From positions 1 through 13,093 of the forward strand of contig JAJRTG010000209.1 in NCBI GenBank assembly GCA_024278395.1: a DNA stretch of 13,093 nt, written 5' to 3'. Position numbers and translations under genes: made by a program. Source of the stretch: Fidelibacterota bacterium. GTDB taxonomy: Bacteria; Bipolaricaulota; Bipolaricaulia; UBA7950; UBA9294. This document shows, piece by piece, positions 7,979-13,093 of this stretch. The notes beneath the pieces were generated by a model. The model did not search any database. It saw only the letters and a program-made list of their open reading frames with translations, and was not told where the DNA came from. Within the stretch, counting starts at the first letter, position 1. The number at the start of each line of letters is the position of its first letter.

Positions 7979-7983
7979 GAAGG

Positions 7984-7990
7984 ACCTCCT
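7984..7990 (-). promoter_or_regulatory. Ribosome binding site of eno
   Basis: On the minus strand AGGAGGT sits 5 bases before the ATG at 7978. It is a perfect match to the anti-Shine-Dalgarno sequence, fixes the enolase start, and fits a highly translated gene. Confidence 0.8.
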
Positions 7991-8005
7991 TATTCTTCTG
8001 CGGGG

Positions 8006-8035
8006 AGTATAAACCCCAGCACTCCGTCCCGGCAA
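8006..8035 (-). promoter_or_regulatory. Sigma-70-type promoter of the eno operon
   Basis: On the minus strand, TTGCCG (8035-8030, 4/6 match to TTGACA) is followed after 18 bases by TATACT (8011-8006, 5/6 match to TATAAT). Transcription would begin near 8000, giving a leader of about 20 bases that carries little beyond the ribosome binding site. It lies downstream of the transporter terminator, so the eno operon is independently initiated. Confidence 0.6.
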
Positions 8036-8144
8036 GGACAGCCGGTCCCCTGCCCGACTGCGGACATTGGTTTCATTGCCACAGAAAACCCGGTTTCAAG
8101 CTAGTTTTTAATGGATGTCACAAGGAGATGGTCTTTCCCGGTTC

Positions 8145-8184
8145 AAAAAGAAAAAACCGGGGCCGCGAGAGTCCGGCCCCGGTT
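8145..8184 (-). terminator. Intrinsic terminator of the transporter operon
   Basis: Arms 8155-8165 (AACCGGGGCCG) and 8174-8184 (CGGCCCCGGTT) form a perfect 11-bp GC-rich stem with an 8-base loop. On the minus strand the stem runs straight into TTTTTTCTTTTT. It starts 13 bases after the stop codon of the substrate-binding protein gene and separates the transporter from the eno operon. Confidence 0.93.
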
Positions 8185-8197
8185 GGTCAATCGATCG

Positions 8198-9739
8198 TTA
8201 CTCCTTGTAGATGTCCCAGAGGTAGATGTCCATCGTAACGTTCAGGAACGCGCCCTTCACGTTCGGCCGCATGGCGAGGACCATCTCGTCGGTCATCGCC
8301 CACAACGGGATCCACGGGACGTCCTGGGCGCTCAGGATCTGGACGGCCTCGTACAGCTTCGCGCGCTTCTTGACGTCGACCGTGGTCGTGGCGACCTCAA
8401 GGATGTCCTTATACGCCTGATAGTTCGGATGGTGGTTGAAGAACGTCCCCAACCCCTCCGGGGCCTCGACCGTCCACGGAGCGAGGAAGTTGGAGGTCTC
8501 GAGGTAGTCCGGGTGCCAACCGAGGAGGAACATGTCGAAACCGCCTTGAGACATGCGCTCGGTGTAGGCACCCCACTCCAGGGACTGGATGTTGATCTGG
8601 ATCACTCCGGTCTCCTCGAGGCTCCCCTTCAGGACCGCCGCCACGTCAGCCTCGGTCGTCCCGTAGTGCTTCGGGGTGTACCACAGGTTGAGCTTGAGCG
8701 GATGGTTCTCGTCGTAGCCGGCCTTCTTCAGCAGGGCCTTCGCCTTCGCCAGGTCGCGGTGCGGGAATACGTCGATCGCGCCGAAGAACGGCGGGTCGAC
8801 CTTGGGCACCATGGTGTAGATCGGGTCCACCGTCCCGCTGAAGACCTGATCGGCGATGGCGTCGCGGTCGACGGCGTAGCAGATCGCCTGGCGGACCAGC
8901 GGATCATCGACCGGGGGCTGGGTGACGTTGAACAGGATGTAGCGGATCCCCGGGCTGGGCGGGAAGTACTTCACCACGACGTTCGGGTCCTTCTCCAGGT
9001 CCTTGATGTCCTGCGGGCTGAGGGTGCGGAAGACGAAGTCCACGTCTCCGGCCTCGATCGCCGCGCGCAGGGCGGCCGCGTCGGAGTACATCTTTTCGAT
9101 CACGAGCTTTGACTTCGGCGCCGGGCCGTAGTAGCCGTCGTACGCCTCGTACTTCACGTACTGATCGGGTTTGTACTCGACGAGCTTGTAGGGTCCCAAC
9201 CCCACGTACTTCCCGTTGGCGAAGTCGTTCTCCGGGGCGCCCGCGTAGATGAGGGCGGGGGCGATCCGGTCGGACATGCGGAGCAGGAAGATCGCGTCCG
9301 GCCGGGTGAGGGTGATCTTAACCGTCAACGGATCAACGACGTCGATATGATCGATCACGCCCTTGATCAGCCCGACGCCGCCCTCAGGTCCGTCGAGCCG
9401 GATCGTCCGGTCGAGGGCCCACTTGACCGCGGCCGCGTCGCAGACGGTCCCATCCCAGAACTTGAGGTTGGGCCGAATATGGAACGTGTACACCATCCCG
9501 TCGGGGGAGATCTCGTAGGATTCCGCGACGTCCGGGACCAGGTTCAGGTTCTCATCCACCTTCATCAGCGCTCTGGTGGTGTTGCGGAGCACGTGCCAGG
9601 AGAAGTGATCATAGCTGTTAGCGAACGAGAGCTGCGTCACCCGGTCCGTGGTCCCCATGATGAGGGGCTCCTCGGCCGCGAAGGCGACCAGGCTGAACGC
9701 CACCGCTGCTAACAGAAATACACCTAGAATCTTTCTCAT
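8198..9739 (-). CDS. ABC transporter substrate-binding protein, family 5 (peptide/nickel type)
   Basis: This is a 513-residue periplasmic solute-binding protein of the DppA/OppA (SBP_bac_5) class, which delivers peptides, or in some members sugars or nickel, to the cognate permease. A signal peptide covers residues 1-21 (MRKI, then a hydrophobic run, AFA before the cleavage site, then AEEP). There is no lipobox Cys, so the mature protein should be soluble. Family features include LVPDVAESYEISPDGMVYTF (65-84), LKFWDGT, GLGPYKLVEYKPDQYV, the hinge-region IRYILFNVTQPPVDDPLVRQA stretch, AVDRDAI, and FDMFLLGWHPDY near the C-terminus. The ATG follows AAGGAGGT with 6-7 bases spacing. The gene lies downstream of dppB and dppC, has its own promoter and ends at a strong terminator. 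The substrate cannot be assigned from sequence; a di- or oligopeptide is the default guess. Confidence 0.93.
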   Translation of the reverse strand: MRKILGVFLLAAVAFSLVAFAAEEPLIMGTTDRVTQLSFANSYDHFSWHVLRNTTRALMKVDENLNLVPDVAESYEISPDGMVYTFHIRPNLKFWDGTVCDAAAVKWALDRTIRLDGPEGGVGLIKGVIDHIDVVDPLTVKITLTRPDAIFLLRMSDRIAPALIYAGAPENDFANGKYVGLGPYKLVEYKPDQYVKYEAYDGYYGPAPKSKLVIEKMYSDAAALRAAIEAGDVDFVFRTLSPQDIKDLEKDPNVVVKYFPPSPGIRYILFNVTQPPVDDPLVRQAICYAVDRDAIADQVFSGTVDPIYTMVPKVDPPFFGAIDVFPHRDLAKAKALLKKAGYDENHPLKLNLWYTPKHYGTTEADVAAVLKGSLEETGVIQINIQSLEWGAYTERMSQGGFDMFLLGWHPDYLETSNFLAPWTVEAPEGLGTFFNHHPNYQAYKDILEVATTTVDVKKRAKLYEAVQILSAQDVPWIPLWAMTDEMVLAMRPNVKGAFLNVTMDIYLWDIYKE

Positions 9740-9760
9740 TTCTTTACCTCCTTGCTTACT

Positions 9761-9777
9761 AAAATATTTTCCGGAAA
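9761..9777. other. Two overlapping palindromes in the binding-protein leader
   Basis: AAAATATTTT (9761-9770) and TTTCCGGAAA (9768-9777) are perfect 10-base palindromes sharing three bases. They lie in the predicted untranslated leader, about 10 bases upstream of the Shine-Dalgarno site. They could be an operator or affect mRNA folding. No protein family is indicated, and chance in an AT-rich leader is possible. Confidence 0.25.
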
Positions 9778-9836
9778 CCTACACCGTCTCTAGATTTTTG
9801 AGTGCCAACCACCTCCCCAATTCTTGGATCAGGACC

Positions 9837-9865
9837 AATCTAGCACAGACTCCGGCAAAAGTCAA
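9837..9865 (-). promoter_or_regulatory. Extended -10 promoter of the substrate-binding protein gene
   Basis: On the minus strand, TTGACT (9865-9860, 5/6) is followed after 17 bases by TAGATT (9842-9837, 4/6). The -10 is preceded by TGC, giving an extended -10. The -35 overlaps the dppC stop codon (9864-9862). Transcription would start near 9830, leaving a leader of about 90 bases. A dedicated promoter would let the binding protein be made in excess over the permeases. Confidence 0.65.
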
Positions 9866-10767
9866 ACCCTCTTCCGCTTACGCTTCGGGTTGACCAGGTC
9901 GCTTATCCCCTCTCCGATCAGCCCGAACCCGAGCGACAGGGCGATGATCATCAACCCGGGGAAGGTGATGAGCCACCAAGAACCGGACTGCAGGAACTTC
10001 TGGCCGTTTTGAATGTCGAACCCCCAGTCAGGGGCGGGAGGAGGGAGGCCGAACCCGAGGAACGAGAGCGCGGCGACGGTGAGGATCGCGTCGGCGAGGT
10101 TGAACGAAGAGACGGCCATGATCGCGTTGATCGTGTTGGGGGCGACGTGGCGCACGATGATGCGCAGGTTGCCAGCGCCGATGGCGCGCACCGCCTCGAC
10201 ATAGGTCGTCTCCCGTACCTGCAGCGCTTCGGCGCGCGTGACCCGGAAGTAGGTCGGGATATAGACGAACCCCACCGCCCAGATCATCGGGCCGATCCCC
10301 GCTCCGAACATGGCGACCAGCGTGATGGCGAGGATCATCGACGGGAAGGAGTAGATTGCGTCCATGGTGAGGGAGAGGCTGCGGTCGAGGATCCCGCCGA
10401 AGAAGCCGGAGGTCCAGCCCAGGATCGATCCGATCGTCATGCTGAGGGCGACCGCCCCGAATGCGACCACGATCGATGCCTTTCCCCCGGCCAGGACGCG
10501 GCTGAACACGTCCCGCTTCAACTGATCCGTTCCCATCCAGTGGTGCACCGACGGCCCTTCCAGCCGGGGGGCGTCCCGGTACTTCACCGGATCGTATGGG
10601 GTGAACCAGGAGTACTGGGCGAGGACCGTCACCAGGATGAAGATGAAGACGATCGCGAGCCCGATCTTCAGGATCGTCTGGTGTCGAAGCGCATGCCGCC
10701 CGCGGGTCAGCCTGCGCACCAGCCAGTCGAGCAGCCTCACGAACAGGAACTTTCTCGGTATGTCCAT
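9862..10767 (-). CDS. dppC: Peptide-type ABC transporter permease, DppC/OppC family
   Basis: This is a 301-residue inner-membrane permease, the second half of the transmembrane channel of a peptide-class importer. The N-terminus is cytoplasmic and basic, and the first transmembrane helix is at about 33-51. Then comes the family motif HWMGTDQLKRDVFSRVLAGG (76-95; usual form GTD-x-x-GRD-x-x-SR) and a five-helix transport domain (about 97-285). The ATPase-docking EAA loop is YVEAVRAIGAGN to HVAPN (189-211). The segment SFLGFGLPPPAPDWG is typical of DppC. It ends in a basic tail, KRKRKR. The ATG lies one base after the dppB stop (TGACATG), with GAGGT upstream. The gene name reflects family; substrate specificity is not shown. 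I see no terminator between it and the binding-protein gene, so read-through is likely. Confidence 0.93.
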   Translation of the reverse strand: MDIPRKFLFVRLLDWLVRRLTRGRHALRHQTILKIGLAIVFIFILVTVLAQYSWFTPYDPVKYRDAPRLEGPSVHHWMGTDQLKRDVFSRVLAGGKASIVVAFGAVALSMTIGSILGWTSGFFGGILDRSLSLTMDAIYSFPSMILAITLVAMFGAGIGPMIWAVGFVYIPTYFRVTRAEALQVRETTYVEAVRAIGAGNLRIIVRHVAPNTINAIMAVSSFNLADAILTVAALSFLGFGLPPPAPDWGFDIQNGQKFLQSGSWWLITFPGLMIIALSLGFGLIGEGISDLVNPKRKRKRV

Positions 10768-10768
10768 G

Positions 10769-11788
10769 TCAGTACCTCACCCGCGGATCGATGACCGAAT
10801 AGCAGACGTCGACGATCAGGTTGATGGCGGAGATGAATATGGCGATGAAGACGATGCTCCCCTGTATCGCCGGCCAGTCGCGCGCCTCGATCGACCGCAC
10901 GAGGAAGCTCGCCACTCCGGGCCAGGAGAATACGGTCTCGGTCAAGACCGCCCCTCCCATAAGGATGGCGAACTGGAGCCCGAACACGGTGATGATCGGG
11001 ATAAGCGCGTTGCGGAGCGCGTGCGACAGGATCACCACTCTCTCACTCAACCCCTTGGCGCGGGCGGTGGTGATATAGTCGGCGTCCAGTACCTCGAGCA
11101 TGCTCGCCCGCGTCATCCGGCCCAACAACCCGGCCTGGGCGAACCCCAACGTGATCGAAGGGAGGACGAGGTGTTTGGCGATATCGAGGATGATCTTCGG
11201 ATCACCGCTCAAAAAGGCGTCGAGGAGGTAGAACCCGGTCACCGAGTGGAAGCTGAACGCTATCCGTCCCCCGACCCGGCTCGCCACCGGGAACCAATGC
11301 AGTTTCACGGCGAATATCACCTGGAGCATCAACCCGAACCAGAAGAGGGGCATGGCGAACGACCCTATGTGGAAGATCCTTATCGTATGGTCGATCGGGG
11401 TATCGGCCCGGGTGGCGGCGAGCACGCCCGTCCAGAACCCGAAGATGAACGCGAACAGCATCCCGAAGAAGGCGAGCTCCAGCGTGGCGGGGAATCTGGT
11501 GAAGAGCTCGGTCACCACCGGTTGGGAGGTGCGGAACGACTTGCCGAAGTTTCCGTGGATGATGCCGTTCAGGTAATCGATGTACTGCAGCGGGATCGGC
11601 TTGTCCACGCCCATCTTGTGCCGGTACTCGTCCATCAGTTGTTGGGAGACGTTCCTCCCCCCGAGCATCGCGGCGACGGGGTCTCCCGGCATCACCCGCA
11701 GGATGAGGAAGACGACCGTAAGGAGGATGAGGAGCATCGGGATCGTCAAGAACAAGCGTTGCGTGATGTATCGAGCTATGCCTCCCAT
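10769..11788 (-). CDS. dppB: Peptide-type ABC transporter permease, DppB/OppB family
   Basis: This is a 339-residue permease forming the first half of the importer channel. It begins with the family start IARYITQRLFLTIPMLLIL and a first transmembrane helix (about 11-32). RVMPGDP (31-37) comes next, then a periplasmic domain with MGVDKPIPLQYIDYL and GNFGKSF (79-85). The transport domain (about 100-330) includes the EAA loop DYITTARAKGLS to HALRNALIPI (237-265) and VLTETVFSWPG (281-291). The C-terminus YSVIDPRVRY is typical of the family. A loop around 175-205 (FYLLDAFLSGDPKIILDIAK) between helices matches the longer DppB subtype. ATG 11788 follows GAGGCGG. It is the first gene of the transporter operon. 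No ATP-binding subunit gene (DppD/DppF type) is present downstream or nearby. Confidence 0.94.
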   Translation of the reverse strand: MGGIARYITQRLFLTIPMLLILLTVVFLILRVMPGDPVAAMLGGRNVSQQLMDEYRHKMGVDKPIPLQYIDYLNGIIHGNFGKSFRTSQPVVTELFTRFPATLELAFFGMLFAFIFGFWTGVLAATRADTPIDHTIRIFHIGSFAMPLFWFGLMLQVIFAVKLHWFPVASRVGGRIAFSFHSVTGFYLLDAFLSGDPKIILDIAKHLVLPSITLGFAQAGLLGRMTRASMLEVLDADYITTARAKGLSERVVILSHALRNALIPIITVFGLQFAILMGGAVLTETVFSWPGVASFLVRSIEARDWPAIQGSIVFIAIFISAINLIVDVCYSVIDPRVRY

Positions 11789-11834
11789 TACCGCCTCGTT
11801 TCAGAAAAAGCGCCTGAGAATGAAAACCGTAGGC

Positions 11835-11863
11835 AGTATAGCAAACACGGTGCGAAATTACAA
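11835..11863 (-). promoter_or_regulatory. Extended -10 promoter of the dppB operon
   Basis: On the minus strand, TTGTAA (11863-11858, 4/6) is followed after 17 bases by TATACT (11840-11835, 5/6). TGC stands directly before the -10, as in the promoter of the binding-protein gene. Transcription would start near 11828, giving a leader of about 40 bases. Confidence 0.62.
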
Positions 11864-11881
11864 CCAAAGCCGCACCTGTCT

Positions 11882-11910
11882 TTGATTTCCCGCCTGCGAC
11901 CTCTTAGAAT
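11882..11910 (+). promoter_or_regulatory. Sigma-70-type promoter of alaS
   Basis: TTGATT (11882-11887, 4/6) is followed after 17 bases by TAGAAT (11905-11910, 5/6). Transcription would start near 11917, so the leader is only about 20 bases. That rules out a T-box or other leader control. The -35 is 18 bases from the -35 of the divergent dppB promoter. Confidence 0.62.
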
Positions 11911-11937
11911 CCCGAATATCACTTAAGGAGAAAGACG

Positions 11938-13093
11938 ATGCAGGCACACAAACTCCGCCGATTGTATTTAGAGTATTTCGAACGAAACGGGCACAAGCGT
12001 CTGCCGAGCTCCCCCCTCGTCCCGAACGATCCGACGCTCCTGTTCACCGCCGCCGGGATGGTGCAGTTCAAGGAGATCTTTTGGGGGAGGAGGAGGCCCG
12101 ACTACCCCCGCGTCACCACGTGTCAGAAGTGCTTCCGCACCACGGACATCGAGAACGTGGGGGTGACCGCGTTCCACCACACCTTCTTCGAGATGCTGGG
12201 GAACTTCTCGTTCGGGGACTACTTCAAGGAGGGGGCGATCGAGCTCGCCTGGAGGTTCGTCACCGGGGAGCTCGGGATCCCCAGGGAGAAGCTGTGGGTC
12301 TCGGTGTACGAGGAGGACGAGGAGGCCTATGCGATCTGGCGCGACGTTATCGGGATCCCCCCCGAGCGGATCGCCCGACTGGGGAAGGAGCACAACTGGT
12401 GGGGGCCGGTGGGGAACTCCGGCCCGTGCGGGCCTGACTCGGAGATCTTCTACGACACCGGAGAGGAGAACGCGTGCGGCCCTGACTGCCGGGGGGTGGC
12501 GTGCGACTGCGATCGGTTCTCCGAGATCTGGAACCTCGTCTTCATGCAGTACGCGGCCAAGGAGGACGGGAGCCTCGTTCCGCTTGAGCGGAAGAACATC
12601 GATACCGGGATGGGGCTCGAGCGGACCGCGGCCGTGCTGCAGGGGGTCGAGACCGACTTTGAGATCGACCTGTTCGCCCCGATCGTAGAAGCGATCGAGG
12701 AGATGGCGCAGGTGAAGGGCGACCGCGTCTCCCGCAACATCATCGCCGACCACGTCCGCGGCGCCCTCTTCCTCATGGCCGACGGGGTCCTCCCGGGAAA
12801 CGAGCGGCAGGGCTACGTCCTGCGGCGGATCCTGCGGCGGGCGATCCGGGCCGGAGAGCGGCTCGGGCTCGAGCAGGGGGCTCTCGCCGGGCTCACCGCT
12901 CCGGTGGTGGAAACACTGGGGGAGGCCTACCCTGAGATCGTCGCGGCGCGCGAGCTCGCGGTGAAGGTGATCTCCCACGAGGAGGAGACCTTCCGCCGCA
13001 CCCTCAAGACAGGCGAGCAGAGGCTCGAAGAGAGGCTTGCGGAGATCGTCGGGCAGGGGGGGAAGGTCCTTCCCGGCGAGATCGCGTTCGAGC
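11938..13093 (+). CDS. alaS: Alanine--tRNA ligase, N-terminal part (3' end outside window)
   Basis: AlaRS charges tRNA-Ala with alanine. The first 385 codons are present, out of about 870 expected, and the frame is open to the window edge. The class II catalytic domain is clear: SSPLVPNDPTLLFTAAGM (24-41), CQKCFRTTDIENVG (62-75), motif 2 HHTFFEMLGNFSFGDYFK (80-97), GPCGPDSEIFYD (162-173), EIWNLVFMQY (196-205) and motif 3 DTGMGLERTAAVLQG (222-236). The tRNA-recognition region starts with NIIADHVRGALFLMADGVLPGNERQGYVLRR (267-297, quoted as landmark ends NIIADHVRG and QGYVLRR). A four-Cys insert lies at 180-191 (C180, C184, C189, C191), between GEENA and DRFSEIWN. The editing domain, second metal site and C-Ala domain are outside the window. 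AAGGAG stands 7 bases before the ATG. Confidence 0.97.
   Translation, partial: MQAHKLRRLYLEYFERNGHKRLPSSPLVPNDPTLLFTAAGMVQFKEIFWGRRRPDYPRVTTCQKCFRTTDIENVGVTAFHHTFFEMLGNFSFGDYFKEGAIELAWRFVTGELGIPREKLWVSVYEEDEEAYAIWRDVIGIPPERIARLGKEHNWWGPVGNSGPCGPDSEIFYDTGEENACGPDCRGVACDCDRFSEIWNLVFMQYAAKEDGSLVPLERKNIDTGMGLERTAAVLQGVETDFEIDLFAPIVEAIEEMAQVKGDRVSRNIIADHVRGALFLMADGVLPGNERQGYVLRRILRRAIRAGERLGLEQGALAGLTAPVVETLGEAYPEIVAARELAVKVISHEEETFRRTLKTGEQRLEERLAEIVGQGGKVLPGEIAFE

Noticed and set aside
6878..8104. Plus-strand open frame of about 400 codons opposite eno
   Set aside because: It mirrors the enolase reading frame and runs through the eno promoter. No motif or ribosome binding site supports it.
8111..9112. 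Plus-strand open frame of about 330 codons opposite the binding-protein gene
   Set aside because: It is antisense to a strongly supported gene and passes through its terminator hairpin; no family resemblance.
10601..11926. Plus-strand open frame of 441 codons opposite dppB
   Set aside because: Its translation is charged and repetitive, typical of an antisense shadow of membrane-protein codons, and it crosses the divergent promoter region.
11911..11937. T-box or other leader riboswitch before alaS
   Set aside because: The predicted leader is about 20 bases, far too short, and has no hairpin.
11968..12978. Minus-strand open frame of about 336 codons opposite alaS
   Set aside because: It is antisense to clear AlaRS motifs and has no recognisable domain.
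1..13093. CRISPR arrays, insertion sequences, prophage genes, tRNA or rRNA genes, toxin-antitoxin pairs
   Set aside because: No regularly spaced repeats, transposase or integrase motifs, cloverleaf-like sequences or small paired genes were seen on either strand. Gaps between genes are all under 220 bases.

Overview
The window reads as an ordinary chromosomal segment of a GC-rich bacterium with dense, tightly packed housekeeping genes and strong Shine-Dalgarno sites. The taxon cannot be fixed from sequence alone. The archease/RtcB pair, a DnaE with an intact PHP site, a membrane-anchored YvcK, and a substrate-binding protein that is secreted but apparently not lipidated suggest a deep-branching, possibly thermophilic, two-membrane lineage. 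Bipolaricaulota (Acetothermia) is my best guess, held weakly. I see no mobile element, phage gene, CRISPR array, tRNA or rRNA. Gaps between genes are short: the longest is about 220 bases, between the enolase gene and the substrate-binding protein gene.

Region 1 (1-1638, plus strand) holds the 3' end of an archease gene followed at once by a complete rtcB. Together they form an RNA repair or tRNA splicing ligase module.

Region 2 (1628-7978, minus strand) is a four-gene operon in the order eno, ftsB-like, dnaE, yvcK. It has a good sigma-70-type promoter just upstream of eno. The junctions are a 20-nt gap, a TGATG overlap and an ATGA overlap, so glycolysis/gluconeogenesis, cell division, replication and a UDP-sugar-binding carbon/envelope regulator are probably co-expressed. 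The yvcK 3' end overlaps the convergent rtcB 3' end by 11 bases.

Region 3 (8145-11863, minus strand) is a peptide-type ABC importer lacking its ATPases: permease dppB, permease dppC, then a family 5 substrate-binding protein. The binding-protein gene has its own extended -10 promoter, whose -35 overlaps the dppC stop codon, and is followed by a textbook intrinsic terminator.

Region 4 (11882-13093, plus strand) is the 5' two-fifths or so of alaS, read from a promoter divergent from that of dppB.

I found no convincing undescribed system. The points most worth a second look are the eno-ftsB-dnaE-yvcK operon, the binding-protein-last transporter operon without ATPases, the convergent overlap of rtcB and yvcK, and a few substitutions in otherwise conserved active-site loops.
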